A stretch of DNA of 64,000 nucleotides, from positions 1-64,000 of the forward strand of contig JAURVB010006379.1 in assembly GCA_033002965.1 (NCBI GenBank). The letters run 5' to 3'. Below are positions 36,437 to 53,830 of the stretch, in pieces. The notes beneath the pieces are model-generated. The model ran no database searches. It had not been told where the DNA came from and worked only from the letters and a program-made list of their open reading frames with translations. The stretch is from Piper betle. Its lineage: Eukaryota; Streptophyta; Magnoliopsida; Piperales; Piperaceae. The translations under genes were made by a program, and so were the position numbers. Every line of letters begins with the position of its first letter. Position 1 is the stretch's first letter.

Positions 36437-37466
36437 GGATTGACGAATAGAAATATACATAAATATTACTTTACAATGAAAATTGCATATACATGAGTTA
36501 CAAAATCATATAGATAATATACATTACAACGTCTATTTGGAGCATTTAGCAGACCCACCATTCAAAATCTATACGAATAACTGTAAAAATAAATAATTAT
36601 GGTACCGATAAATTTTCAAATCAGTCCATTACTTTTAACCCTTTTATTTTAATTATCACAATGATTTTAATAGAAATTAATTTCAAAATATTGTTAAACT
36701 AATATATTTTTTAGAAAAACTAAAAATAAATCATATTAATATCAAATAAAAATAAAATTCATCAACATGTTACATATACACTCGACTATTCATACATATA
36801 AACCTAAAAATAAATGCTAATAAAATTATAACTCATAAACTACGTACGTATAGCAAACCTTAATTTTTCCTACAATGAATTAGTTTTGTTCCATCTCCAA
36901 ACATTTAATTACACTAACAATTTAACAAACATGAGTTCTAAATATCCATCGTCCCCCAGTGCATACTCAAATCAATTGCTTGGTTGAGAAGCGCCACCAA
37001 ATACTGCTTTTAAAACTATATTGCTTGGAAACCATATACGGTCTATCGACAAGTGCTTATATTACGTGCTTATATATCACCATGATGGCGATATTAATAG
37101 TTTTACTAACTAGATAAATGACACCATTCCAAGAAAACAACAATTCGAGTCCCATCAAACAAAACAATTTGCTTCCAGTTGAATGGAAAGAGAAATCAAT
37201 GGTCTGTCACATTCTGTAAGCCGATGTTGAAACTAAAAAGATGCAACAAAACTTTTTTCAGTCAACCAAAGAGTAGAGTTCTATCGGTAGCTTCTTACAA
37301 CAAAGCCAAATTAATGACACTACAACCGGGAAGTACGAATCGAAGTAGCGAAGAAAGTTACCTTCCCATATTTATGCAACAGCAGAAATCATGCCTGCCT
37401 TCTATTCTTGCTATGCTAGAACGAATGCACTCTGCGAAAAATGAGTTAAATCCGAGACGCATGGCC
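36437..37466. other. Intergenic stretch downstream of HSP60
   Basis: AT-rich sequence; the part next to 37466 will hold the 3' untranslated region of HSP60. A short plus-strand frame at 37179-37589 overlaps the last HSP60 exon antisense and is not supported as a gene. Confidence 0.5.
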
Positions 37467-41390
<3,924 letters not shown>

Positions 41391-41480
41391 AGTTGGGAGA
41401 AGAAGAAGAAGAAGACGGTAAACAACAACAACTACAACTACAACAATAGAGGTAGGGATTGAGGAATGAGCGGGAGTCGG

Positions 41481-41612
41481 TTATAAATATCGAGGAGGAA
41501 GAGTCTGGAATCTGGGGGGTTTTAAGAGAGTTGTGTAGGGTTTTAGGCTTTTAGCAACGACTTCGTTTTCCGACGGCCGCTCCTTTGGAGCCGTGGCTGT
41601 TAACCCTGGGCC
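41481..41612 (-). promoter_or_regulatory. HSP60 promoter: TATA box, telo-box, site II
   Basis: On the minus strand a TATTTATA-type box lies at about 41482-41490, some 95 bases before the ATG, followed by a CTT-rich leader (41401-41415). Further upstream are a telo-box (TAGGGTTT at 41536-41543, AAACCCTA on the other strand) and a site II-type TGGGCC at 41607-41612. Telo-box plus site II is known from genes for mitochondrial and ribosomal proteins. No clear heat-shock element (GAAnnTTC array) was found. Confidence 0.5.
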
Positions 41613-42677
41613 TATCTTATTTTAGCTCCCCAAAACTCTTCAAAAATGGCTTCTTTTTTTACCTTTGGAAAGTAGTGAGATAATAAAATACCAACGTTTT
41701 ATTACGCTCACATGATTCAAAATCGATCGATCTTATTTCTCAAGTTTTTTGTTGATACTTCATTCGACTGATAATTTTAAAGTTTCGAACCAAGTTGAGC
41801 CGAACATAATTTTGCTTGGGAGCTAGTTTGGGTTTGATTACGTTTATTGCCGAGCCAAGTTGACATTTACTTGGCATAATTATCGCCTCTTTATTTTAGT
41901 TAAGCCTTGTCGGAATTCAAGTTCAAACCAGCTTGGTTTGATATAAGTGTGAAGAGTTAAAATACTTGCCGTCTGCATTCTGAGTGAGCAATGCCTAAAT
42001 TGAAGAGTTCCAAGGAGTAACAGAACAATGTTCATATGCATCGCTTGTTGCGTAGTACCCACACATTTTTCATAATCTTATAAACTTGGAAAAAGGTGAA
42101 CAATAAAATGAACGTGACAAATGAGGGAGAGTCACAATATTTTCACTCCAAAACTCTCAGGGTTGGCGAGTAACTAGTAAAAAATAGCGGGTAAGTTTTT
42201 TTCCTTTCGAGCATTGAACTTAAACCTCTCACTCTGTTCCACAAATTTCATACTTTTCATCAACTAATTCACGGGGGAAAAAACCACTATCATAAACAAA
42301 CATTAATTTGAGATTTTTCATAAACAATACAAAGTTCTATAATATGAGCATAAGACCCATCAATTGCGAAAGAAATCCACAACTGGAAATTTGCAATGTG
42401 AATTCCACTAAGTTCAGAATTTTCATCAACCGTACAAGTCGCGTATAGTCTTATAAATATATGAGAAAAAGATACATCATGATAAAAAAACCCACCACTG
42501 GAAAATTGCATTGCGATGCATTCAAGGATACATGGACAACACATCGCAAACTCCCAACTCAATCTAAATTACAAATAAATATCGATATAACCCACAAAGC
42601 AAAGACATTACACATTTACATATGCACAATGGGTTCATCGCAGCAGAAAAACGAAAGAAATAATAACTACCATTTCT
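41613..42677. other. Intergenic, between HSP60 and the CLASP 3' end
   Basis: AT-rich DNA without a gene. At about 41740-41960 words such as GAACCAAGTTGAGCCGAAC and CGAGCCAAGTTGAC resemble the small GAGCCGAG repeat at 4169 and may be a decayed relative. Confidence 0.45.
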
Positions 42678-44139
42678 TTAACCATCAGTATCATCAATCT
42701 TGGTACCAGATCTGGCCTGTGATATTCGATTGGCATAGATGGTTACCAGCCGCAGCTGAGTACTGCTCAGACGCTCCAAATATGGTTGGAAAGCCTTACC
42801 AAGCAAAATATATATGTCTACCAAGCAGAATACAACAGTCTGCAACAAGGCCATGAGTTTAAATAAAGGTTAAGCAAACAATGCCATATAATGTAAACAT
42901 AAAAGCAACACACAAAAAAACAATTAAAAATACAAACTCGAACCTTGCGTACATCAGCACTCTGGCTCCCAAATGCATCAAAAAGTGCAGGCAAAAATGA
43001 AGGCAACTTAGACATCAATTCTTCGTGTGAAAGCCGACCAACAAGCTGAGGTGCAACAGAAGGCTCAACCAGGATTACAAAAAATATACTTTAAAGATAA
43101 TGTGCTACAGAAATGGCCACTGCATGAATCCATTCATGTGCAGCAGGCAAGGATTAACCTAATAAGAATGTAGTTTTGTTTATGAGGGCATTTTCAAAAG
43201 AAATGTCCAGATGAAATCCTCAACCATTAATGAGTTGAAGCATAACAATTATATCGTGATATTATATCCGCCAAAAATTGTGGCCCTTGCGATATCATAA
43301 ATCTCCTAAATGAAACAGCTTTAATTTTTGCAAAGCAAATATTGGTATCATTGGCAGTGAGGGAGCAGATAATACAAGAGATATGTTGGAGATATCCAAA
43401 ATTTTTTTGGAAGTGTTAAAACTACCTTGTATATGATAATATTAGTAGTAGCATATTATGTAAAATTAAAAAAAATATAGTTAAAACAAAGATAATATCA
43501 CAACATAATATGAATATGGATCATCCAAATAATAGATTATACTACAATATGAATGATATAATATCAATTGCAATAAAGAAATGTAGTTACTAATGTGGAA
43601 CATACAATACAAAAACAAAGGAGGGGTGTGAACATATACTTAAAAATCATCCGAGTTGTATGTATTTTACAAAGAATTTATCTATTTTCATCTTTCTTGT
43701 CGAGAGAGAACTTTGATACAAGCAGCTTTCACAATATAAGCTAGAATCACATTTTTGAACTGGTGAGATTTCATAAATTAGTAAGACTTCAAATACCTAC
43801 TAGGATAAGATCCAATATATAACTAGGGTGCATGTTAGGATACTATTAGGATACATTAAATTTAGTAGATTTTAATACTTAGTTGAGTCTGTCAATATAA
43901 CTCTTAAACGAGGGCTTATGGTTTATTAATGGTTGAAGTTACTTAATTACATAGACGATGTCCTCCTTAAGTGGGCTTATGGTCTAACCCCACTTGAATT
44001 CTCTCTTTTGAAGGAATCAATAAAAAAAATAGTGTTTACTTTCATTGAGACTGGAGATCTCCAACTCACCTAAATTGAGACTAGCACCTTCAACCTTTGT
44101 TTGTTCTGACAAGAGTTCTGCACAATTTCACCATAAAAT

Positions 44140-47100
44140 CATACCCAACCAGCACGCCTAGCCCCCTCCCGGCCTCCACCAGCACGCCTAGCCCCCTCCC
44201 CGCCCTCCTCACCACTCCCGCTCCGCCCCCCACCCCCACCCCCACCCCCACCCCCACTCCACCCTCCCAGCCCCCAACTCCCTCCCCACCCCATGCGCCC
44301 ATGGCTTTTCCCCAAAATAAATCCTCATAGGCCAACCTTTTCTCCTACCAACACACATCTTCCTCTTTTCCAACCATTGTTATTCCCAAAACCATTCTTG
44401 ACAAAGAGAACGAACGATGGAAAAATACTCTTTGGCTACGTGAAGCGAAAACGCCTCTACTTTGTATGCTTTAAAACTATGTTGAAAAAGTTATTGAAGC
44501 TTTCTGGAACCTTTGAAATGTAATCTCTAGCAGATGGTTTCTTCTTATTCAAGTTCTCTTCTAAGGATTGTGAAAATATTCTTCACCCATCATGGTCAGT
44601 GGGGGACCGACCCTTTATTCTTCAAAAATGGCATTCGGGTACTTAGCCAACTCGAGAGTTACTAAAGTCAATTCAAATATGGATCAAATTTTCTGAGCTT
44701 CTAATCCAATATTTTTGAGATGAAAGTCTATCAATGTTGGCTAGTATTTTGGGGATCCCATTATTTATTGATAGAGCACCCGTGAATAGAACTCAGCTTA
44801 TTTTTGCTCGAGTATATGTCGAAATTGACTATACTTTCATATTTCCTACATCCATTATGTTAATAAGGGATGATGGCTCTTCTTTTAACCAAAAGGTAGA
44901 ATATAAATAGAAACCTAAGATTTGCTCTAAATGTAACTCTTTTAATCATGCGGACTCGTGTTGCCCCACACGACAAGAATGACAAGCTATTCAGGCTTCA
45001 AATGTTCCTCAAAATAATCTCCTTTCATTGTATACTTCTTTGTATACTGGCTGTTACACTTCAAACAGTGCACAAAACAAAGACAAACAGGTTCCTTAAT
45101 GCTCCCTCTCAGGCCGATCCCCCACTTGCTTGAGTTCAGACTGTCTCTCCAAACCCACAATGTGACGTTTAGATTTTCATTAAACTAAGTATCCCCTGCA
45201 AGAAACTGCAGCTCCACTCTTTGGTCACAAAAGTCAATATAGGTGGAATATAGTGGCACATAGCAAATCAGGCCGAAATCATAAAATTTCTCAAGCGTTG
45301 AAAGTCTATTAAAAACTCTTAGAAAGTCGACTAGAGTTTCAAAATCCAAGGTGGTTGCTAAAAACAAAGGGGAGCTTGAAAACTCCCCCATTCTTCATGA
45401 CTAGTTTGGCAGCTTAGAATGTTCACGATCTCTCCTGTTGAGCAAAGAAGTTGGATGTCTTCAATCTAACAATTCAAGAAAATATTTCCCTCTTTGGTTT
45501 ATATGAGACAAAAATTAAAAGCAAAAATTTTCGTAAGGTCCAAAATCGGTTTTATTAGAGGATGGCAATTTGAACATAATTATTTTTCAAACCCCTCCGG
45601 TCTCATTCTAGTCTTATGGAACCGCCCCTACTTTGTGTGGTTTCAAGCCATTTTACAAAGTTAAGGAAACTTCATGGAACCTTTGAAATGCAATATTAGC
45701 TGATGGTTTCTTCTTATTCAATTTCTCTTTTGAGGAAGATTGTGAGAATATTCTTCACTCGTCATGGTCAATGGGGGGCCGACCTTATTCTTCGAAAATG
45801 GCATCCGGGTACTCGGCCAACTCGAGAGTTACTTACTAAAGTCAGTTCCAATATAGGTCAAATTTCATAAGCTTCCCATTCAATATTTTGGAGATAAAAG
45901 TCTATCAATGCTGGCTAGTACTTTGAGGATACCACAATTTGCCGATAAAGCAATCGTGAAAAGAACTGAGCTTGCTTTCGCCGAAGTATATGTGGAAATT
46001 AACTATACTTTCATATTTCGTACATCCATTATGTTGATGAGGGATGATGACTCCTCTTTCAACCAAAAGGTAGATTACAAATGGAAGTCTAAGATTTGCT
46101 TTAAATGTAACTGTTTTGATCATGCGAACTCGTCTTGCCCTACACGACAAGAATAAAAAGTTGTTCAGACTTCAAATATTCCTCAAAATAATCTCCCTTC
46201 ATTACATACTTCTGTTAATCGGCTGTTACACTTCAAACAGTGAGCAAATTAAAAACAGCACGTTCCTACATTAGCTCCTGCATAGGCCAACACCCCACTT
46301 GTTTGAGTTCAAACTGTCCCTCCAAACCTACAATGTGACACGCAAATTTTCATTAAACCAAGTATCCCGCACAAGGGATTGCGGCTCCTCTCTTTGATCA
46401 CAAAAGTCAAAATGGGTGGAATATGGTGGCACATAGTAAATCAGCCTGAAACCATAAAATTTTTCAAATGTTGAAAGTTTACTCAAAAACCCCTAAAAAA
46501 GTCAACTCGAGTTTCAAAATCCAAGGTGGTTGATGAAAACAAGGAGGAGCTTGGGAACTCCCCCTTTCTTTATGATTAGTTTAGGAGCTTGAAAAACTCG
46601 CGGTCTCTCCCGTCGAGCAAAGAGGTTGGATGTCTATAATCTAGCAATTCAAGAAAATATTTCTATCTTTGCTTTATGTGAGACAAAAATTAAAGCCAAA
46701 AATTTTAAAAAGCTCTAAAGAGGTTTTATTAGAGGATGGCAAATTGAGCATAACTATTCTTTAGACCCCTCTGGTCGCATTCTAGTCTTATGGAACCCTG
46801 ATATTTTTAAAGTCTCAAAGCTACAAGAGAGTGATTTGTCGAGTGTTGAACCTTGGGGATGGCTTTGAATTTTGCTTCATTATGATTTATGCTTCACACT
46901 TATACCAACAGAAACAATAGTTATGGAAAAATCTTTCATGTGTCAAACTCTCTATTTAGCTTCCTTGGATCCTCATGGGTGACTTCAACTGTATTAGAAG
47001 TAATAATGAGCGTTTGGGTGGTGTTGATATTCCTTATTGGCATTTTAAATAATTTAATAATTTCATCTTTTCAATGGATCTCATTGATATTCCTTGTAAT

Positions 47101-50100
47101 TCTACTTTTACGTTGACTAACAAAAATATTGATAGCACTATTGTTTACAGGAAACTTAACAGAGGCCTTTGCAATGATCTTTAGATGATAAAGTTTTCCA
47201 ACGGGTATATCAATTGTCTACTTCCAGCATCTTCCAATCATTCTCCTATTCTCTTTAAGCTCTTGGATCATCCGCCCTTTGGTCCAAAACTATTTCGCTT
47301 CTTTATTATGTAGCTCCAAGATGACTAAATCGAGGCTATCATTCAACATGCATGGTCTACCACATTATTGAAAATCCTCAATTTATTCTTTTTAAAAAAC
47401 TCCATCGTATTAAAGCGGCCTAAAAATTTAAAATATTGAGGTTTTTTGACAAAATTAATGTGAGATTGCGCAACGCTCAATTGTTCTTTCAAGATGCCCA
47501 ACAAATACTCTCTACAGATCCTACAAATACTTCATTGCTTGAAAACGAAAAATTAGCCCATCTAAGTTTGCTTCAAAAAGAAGGCATTGAAGAACAATTT
47601 ACAGACAAAAATCTAGAGTAAATTGGCTGAAAGAAAGGGATAGAAATTCTCGAATTTTCAACTCCACAGTTGCCTCTCACATCCTAAGAAATCATATTCA
47701 TGAGATTGTGTATCCACATGGTAATAAACTTTTTGATCATTGTGCCATAGCAATTTAAGCCAAGAGGTTCTTCGAAGATTTGTTTACCCCTTCATCTTTC
47801 GATCTTCTTTCATCTATTCCTTTCCGACACAAGTTGACTTGTGAACAATCTTTTATATTGACTCATGGGGTTAGCAATGAAGAAATTGAAGCTATTATCT
47901 TTAGTACTCCAAATAATAAAGCTCCTAGCCTAGATGGTTTCATCAAAGAATTTTTGTTTTCTTCTGGGATATTGTTGGTAATGACTCAAACACTTCTTCA
48001 AACAAGTTAAACTACTCCGAACATTAAATCACTATTTCTTTTCCCTCATTTTGAAAACTCTAGATGCCAGATCTTTTGAGCATTTTAGGCCTATTTCTCT
48101 ATGTAGCTTCGTCTATAAATGCATCTCAAAAATTATATCTTCTCGGCTTGCTCTCATTTTGCTTTTTTGATAAGCTTAAACCAGTCAGCATTTTTGAAAG
48201 ATAGGTTGATAAATGAAAATATCTTATTGGCCCCAAACTAATAAGGAATTTCCACCACTCTAAAGAGGCCAAAAAGGTTTTGCATCAAGGTTGATTTGAG
48301 AAAGGCCTTTGATAAAGTTCGATGGGGTTTCTTATTTTTGGTCCTTCCAAATTTGAGGTTCAACAATGTTTAGATTGATTGGATTTTTGAATGTATCACT
48401 ATTCCATCCTTTAGTGTAATGATAAATAGATCCAATTTTTGTTTTTTCAAAAGTAAAAGTAGTCTTCGAAAAAGTTGTCCTCTTTTGTCGCTCCTCTTCA
48501 TTTTTTGTATGGAAGCGCTCTCGATTGTGCTTGAATCTAGGTTATCAGAAAGCCTTATTGTTCCTCTTAAGATAAGGAATGCTCCAAATATCTCTCACTT
48601 AATGTTTGTCGATGATTTTTTTCTCTGAAGACTCTCCTCTCTATCAACACAACATATAAAATCTTCTTTGCATGACTTTGGTACTTTCTCAAGGTTAAAA
48701 GCAAATATTATGAAGAGTATCATATTCTTCTTTCATGCTTGCATTCATAAAGAGGACATTCATCGTTTGTTTAGATATCACATTAGAGTGCTCCCTATTC
48801 GTTATTTGGGTTTGCCTCTTAGTTCAAATAGTGAAAATGCCATTAAGGTCAGAGAGTTGGAGGCGGCCAACATAAGATAGTGGATATGATTTCCATCCTT
48901 GAATAGGGAGCACTCCACCTTCACACTTCCAGAGCGCATTCTAATGCTCATTACTAAATTATTCTCTTCATTCTGGTGGAGAGGGAACATTGTTAACAAG
49001 GGTTTCCACAATGTCAGTTGGATGCAGATTTGCAAGCCCATTTCAGAAAGCGATCTTGGTATCCAAGATATTTCTGAGGTTAACAAAGCTGGACTGGCAA
49101 TATTATTTTGGTGTGTTAACAAATAAAAATAGTCTGCAAGTAAAGTGGATTCATGGAGTTTATTTACATGGTTGATCTATATAAACTGTGCAAACAAATT
49201 ATGGGTCTTACGCGTGAAACAACATTATTTCCTTACGAGAAAAAATAGCCCATGGTTGTTTTTATAGAATTGGCAATGGCATGAACACGTTCACTTAGTT
49301 TGACCCTAAGCTTAATCATTGCCCCCTCATCCAAATACTCAGTCATTAGACTATTATAAATCATTGGGGGAACACCTCCCACATTATATCCCAATCCATC
49401 ATTCAGGGTTCTTGGGCCCTCACCTTTGACACTACAAGTACAGAAGAAGCTATAAACTTTTTAAATGAGAATATATCTTTCTTATCCTTTACTGGAAAAT
49501 TTTCTTTTAAGAGTTGTTAAAACTTCTTAAGACTTCCTTCTCGAAGAGTGTCATGACACCCTCTTATTTGGTCTAAATACTGAACAAACTGGCATGCGTT
49601 CACTGCTTAATTGGTCATGTCAAATGGGATCTTAACTCTAGACAATCTTCAAAAGAAAGGACGTCATCTCACTAAAAGATGCTCTCTTTGTGAGTTACTA
49701 GAGACTATTTATTCTTTGAGTGCCCTTATAGTAAACAAGTTTAAAAGTTGGTCCTTCAATGATGTCACTTGCTCCATCAAATCAACTCCTTTAGTGAAGA
49801 GATAAATTGGCTTCTTACCTTTTGTTTGCAAAACAAGCATGCAAGTCTCCTTCGGAAACCCTTTTTGCTGCTTACATCTCTTTTATTTGATACAACCTAA
49901 ATAAAAAAATATTTGAAGATCTCAAAATGCAACATGGTTCATTGGCTATATCTATTATTTCTCAAATAGAGCTTGCTTCGGAATAGAAAATTATCGATCA
50001 TTTTGATTTCCTTCTGGACTTTTGGATGTAACTCTGTAAGGACTCTTTAAAGCTCCCCTTTGTATTTCTTTGTCCCTTTGGGGGTTCTTGAATTGAAATG

Positions 50101-50125
50101 AAATTTTACTTTATCAAAAAACCTA
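44140..50125 (+). mobile_element. L1-type LINE retrotransposon, degraded, inside the CLASP pseudogene
   Basis: It lies opposite in strand to CLASP. The ORF1 part shows DUF4283-like sequence and a CCHC knuckle (KICFKCNCFDHANSSCPTRQE type, 46090-46153). Endonuclease and reverse transcriptase remnants follow: KAPSLDGF (47930), FRPISLCSFVYK (48085), KVDLRKAFDKV (48290), SPLLSLLFIFCMEALS (48478), FVDDFFL (48607, the catalytic F.DD box) and a zf-RVT-like end (LTLDNLQKKG..CSLCELLE, 49630-49700). The 3' end is AT-rich with a short A run near 50120. Many stops and shifts are present, so it is dead. A proline-rich CCCC/ACC tract (44155-44300) may be its 5' part. No target duplication was identified. 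Confidence 0.82.
44440..46797 (+). repeat. Tandem duplication of about 1.17 kb inside the LINE
   Basis: The segment from about 44440 to 45608 is repeated from about 45609 to 46797. Markers recur 1,169 bases apart: AGCAGATGGTTTCTTCTTAT (44529) and AGCTGATGGTTTCTTCTTAT (45698); both copies include the zinc knuckle and the block ATTCTAGTCTTATGGAAC at the unit end. The copies differ at many sites, so the duplication is old. Copy 1 has the knuckle in a frame with extra stops. Confidence 0.85.
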
Positions 50126-53100
50126 GTGTAGTAAGAGTGTAAAATTGTAATGAGAAACTTGTGCAGCACATGAGCAAAGATGCACCAACTTATGTCAAAG
50201 ACAAAGCTTATTTGCTTATCTTTTGCTTGCTAAGGAAACAAACATCCAGCACTTGTACATGTCAGGGAAAAGGGGCACCTTTATTTTATTTCTAAGTTCT
50301 AACCACCAGCAGATACATAATTTAGTCACAACTCACAAGCCAATAAACAATGTGAAGATAGACAATGACCTACAGGTCAACACAAATGAAATTATCACTA
50401 ACCTCCAGGAAAGGATATCTGGAGGGAAGAACGGGATGACTTTGGCTGATTATCTTTATGGTTATGGGAGGACAAATTGCTAGACTTCAAATCAAGCGGC
50501 ACCAACTGACCACCAAAACCACCAGCTGACCCAACCTTTGGTTCGATTTTCTCCAATCTCGAATTTATTTCTCTCATCTAATCCAACAACAATGATCAAA
50601 GTTATAAACAAAACTATAAAATAAAAACAACAACAATTAAGAGTAAGTTGTGAATGCACTATAAATCAGACACTGGAAAACCAAGACGCGAATACAACCA
50701 CTGTACAAAACCTAACAGTTAAAGAGAATAACGAAGGTCTATATCAACATATTTAAATACTAACCAAAATATTCGAAAGTTGATACCGTTGCAACTCATC
50801 GCAAAATTGAGATCCAATATGTGCATACATTTCCTGCAGTAAACAAAGATAACAGTTTATTGAAAAGGAATATCTAGAAGCATGAATAGAATAACAATTG
50901 ATGGCAACTACTTTAGAGTGAGTTCCAATAATAGCATTCTGACACCATAATTTAAATGTGACATGTAAGTATAATCTAATAATGGGTTTGGGTTATATAA
51001 AAAGAAGTAAAACAGGGAGGGGGAAATGCTATTGCAAAGCACACAGCACACAAACACACGCACAAATTGCAGATGGCATCCAGTGATTGAGATCCACTCA
51101 AATGAGACAAAGACTTGACATTTGATATGGTACATGACAGGATTGGTGCAAAGCATCTGCCAAACAAATACTACTCCAACTTTGTCCCCAACCACAAATA
51201 ATAATCAAGGTGTAGCAGCCAAGCATTAGGAGAGAATTACTTTGGAAAAGTTGAATATTCAAAGTATGAAAAAGCTTATAAGAGGAGGAAGAAGAAAGGA
51301 GGAAGTGCTGGCAGTGTTTGATATTTTATTTTCTTTCACATTACATGTTATTCGTTGTTGTGTCAAGTGTAACCGTTGTATCATGTTAGTTGCCATGTTT
51401 TTATTTCTGTTTAAGTTAGAACTAATGTTAGATTCAGTTACCAATTGTGAGTCAGTTACTAGGAGTTGGTTATTTCTGTAATGTCATGTAGGCTGATTGC
51501 CAAGGGGGAATACAGATCTTTAAAAATGAACGAAAAAGTCCCTTTCTTCTCCCTCTCCTTTCTCTTCTCCCGATTTTCAGTTTCTACTTCACAAATTACA
51601 GAAATTCATTACAGCAAGGACCCTACCTGTGTTGTTGATTGAATTTTCTGTTTTGCAACATATTGTTACATTAAGGATGAAGTAGAAAAGGATATTTATT
51701 CCCTGAACCCAATTAACTGGATCAGGTGGATGGAAAGAAAAAGAAGAAGACAAAGGCTTTCTTGTTTTATGGAAAGTGATGCAGCGACTTTATCGCTTGC
51801 ATGAAACAATGCATCAAAATTGCCACAAATAGATCCAGGAATTCAACTAGCCTGCTTAAGTGTTATATTTTCAACTTGAACGCTAGTGATGCTTACACAA
51901 AGGTTGGTGAGGTTTAGAATAATTTTGGTCAAAAGTTCAAGGAACAGACATACTGATTGGATTAAATAAAAGCAAGTGGTCATTTGAAGGTGTAGGAATC
52001 AATGACTGTATAAATTTTAGAAGATCAACTACTTGTCCCAAATGCTCAAACTGTTAAAAAAGGGGACCATTCAATATTTACTTCAACATCCGCCCTCACA
52101 TGCAAACAAATTTACATTGACAAACCCAAGTCAGATAGTCTATTGGGCACAATGTGGGCCTAGTTAATTTATCTCCGGGCATATTCTGCCAAAAGGATTT
52201 GAAACCCGCTCTTTGGCTAATACCATGTAAATTTTTTATGGTTTACCAAACTGTTCAAATGTTTAAATAATACATATTTGTTACTGGATAGAAAGAAAAA
52301 AGTCCCTGAAAGGTGCTCATAAAAGGGCAGTTTATATTACTCACCTCCATGCAGAGCATAGCTGCTTCTCTAACGCCATGATTTGAGTCATTTAAAAGTT
52401 GTAAAAGCTGGCAATGCACCAAATAGCTACATGTAACAGAAAAATCCACCAACAAAATGAGGAAGAATAGTCAAAGAAGGAATATATACATACTGGCGGA
52501 AGCAATACACGCTGAAGAGGAAGCTCTGTCGATACAAAAAGGCCAATGGCTGAAGTCATAGTCCTCACAAACTCCTCACGAACTCTCCAGCTCTTGTGCG
52601 ACCATGCATAACTACCAGATCTTTCGACTATTATAGTCGGTGAAGAAACCTAGTCCGTAAATGACATAAACTTCACAGTCAATTAAAAGCATAGAAAAGA
52701 AAATTCATGTTTAAGCTGGTTCCATTCTTGATAAGTGTTTTCACTAAAAGATGCATTCTTGATAGTGAATTAACTTAAAAAGAAAAAAGAAAAACATCAA
52801 ATTCTTCACCATTCTATAACCAAGAATCGCGAGACGCCAATAACAAACCAGCACAGGAGAGGAAAACAGAGATCAGCACCTCCATGAGCGTCAGCAACAA
52901 TCTCCTCGCCGCGTCACGGACTGGCTGCTTGGAATCTCCGAGCCGCTCGACGGCGGCCGGCACCAACGCGTTGAAGTGCAGCTTGAAGTGCTCGCTGGCC
53001 TGCACGGCGGCCGCGGAGAGCGCCTGGAGCGCGCCCTGGGAGACCCGGAAGTTGGAGTTGTCCTTGAGGAGATCCAAGCAGCAGTCGACGAGGGCGGTGG

Positions 53101-53214
53101 TCTCGGCGGGGAGAGCCCCTTGTTGGAGGCCTCAAGGAGGTGGTGGAGCCGCTCCACGCCGGCCATCCGCTGCTTGGTTTCCTTGGCCCGGGCCATCTCC
53201 AGAGCTTCCTCCAT

Positions 53215-53791
53215 CGCTGGCTATGATAGCGACGGGTTGGGGATCGCCGACGATCGGCGCTACCGCAGGCGAAGGATTCCGGCGAGGGTCGGAAGAGTTG
53301 GGGACGTCCGAATGAAGAAAAGAGATCGACGTGTGAAAGTTGATGCAAGATTGGGCTTCTCTTTGGGGGAATTTACTGTTTTATGCCACTGTGTTTTTTT
53401 TTTGTTTAATAAAAATAATAAAATAAAGTATTGCGGGTATTTGATACAATAAAAGCTCGATTGACTTGAATTCGAAAGAAGCAAATTCGAGTTTGTGCTG
53501 ATTTAATTTGAGTGGCCTCGTAAATATTTTATATAGAAAACAAGATTTTATATATTTATTTGATTTTGTATATTAAACTTAGCTAAAATAAATAACATGT
53601 CATAATAATAATTAAATATAAATATGTAAAGTTCTAACACATGATCATAATATTTAATATGCAAAACTGTGTTATTATTACAAGAAATGGACATTTTCTA
53701 CCAAAGAATCATTATAGAATTGGCAAAAAGGATTTAGTGTTTGAAGTAGCAAAAAATTTTGTGTTTGAAAAGAATTTTTTTAATGATAATG

Positions 53792-53830
<39 letters not shown>

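Larger units (their letters stand above)
42678..53214 (-). pseudogene. CLASP: CLASP microtubule-associated protein gene, internally deleted
   Basis: CLASP binds microtubules through TOG (HEAT-type) domains and stabilises cortical arrays. Present are exon 1 53214-52880 (MEEALEMARAKETKQRMAG.., first TOG), 52649-52494 (SSPTIIVERSGSYAW..), 52407-52345 (LLQLLNDSNHGVREAAM), 50833-50765, 50577-50403 (MREINSRLEKIEPKV..), then only the last two: 43047-42944 (LVGRLSHEE..FGSQSADVRK) and 42839-42678 (TVVFCLVDIYILLGKAF.. ending DDTDG-stop). Plant CLASP has about 1,440 residues; these exons cover about 355, so roughly 1,100 codons including the central TOG domains are missing. The 7.4-kb gap holds a LINE. 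Exon 1 lacks one base in a C run near 53103, and exon 43047-42944 has two extra bases near 43021 that create a stop. The locus cannot make CLASP. Upstream exons could at most give a truncated TOG protein. Confidence 0.88.

Noticed and set aside
44097..44330. Proline-rich tract of CCCC and CCCACC repeats, possibly an extensin-like gene
   Set aside because: Too short and low-complexity, and it leads directly into LINE sequence; more likely the LINE 5' region.
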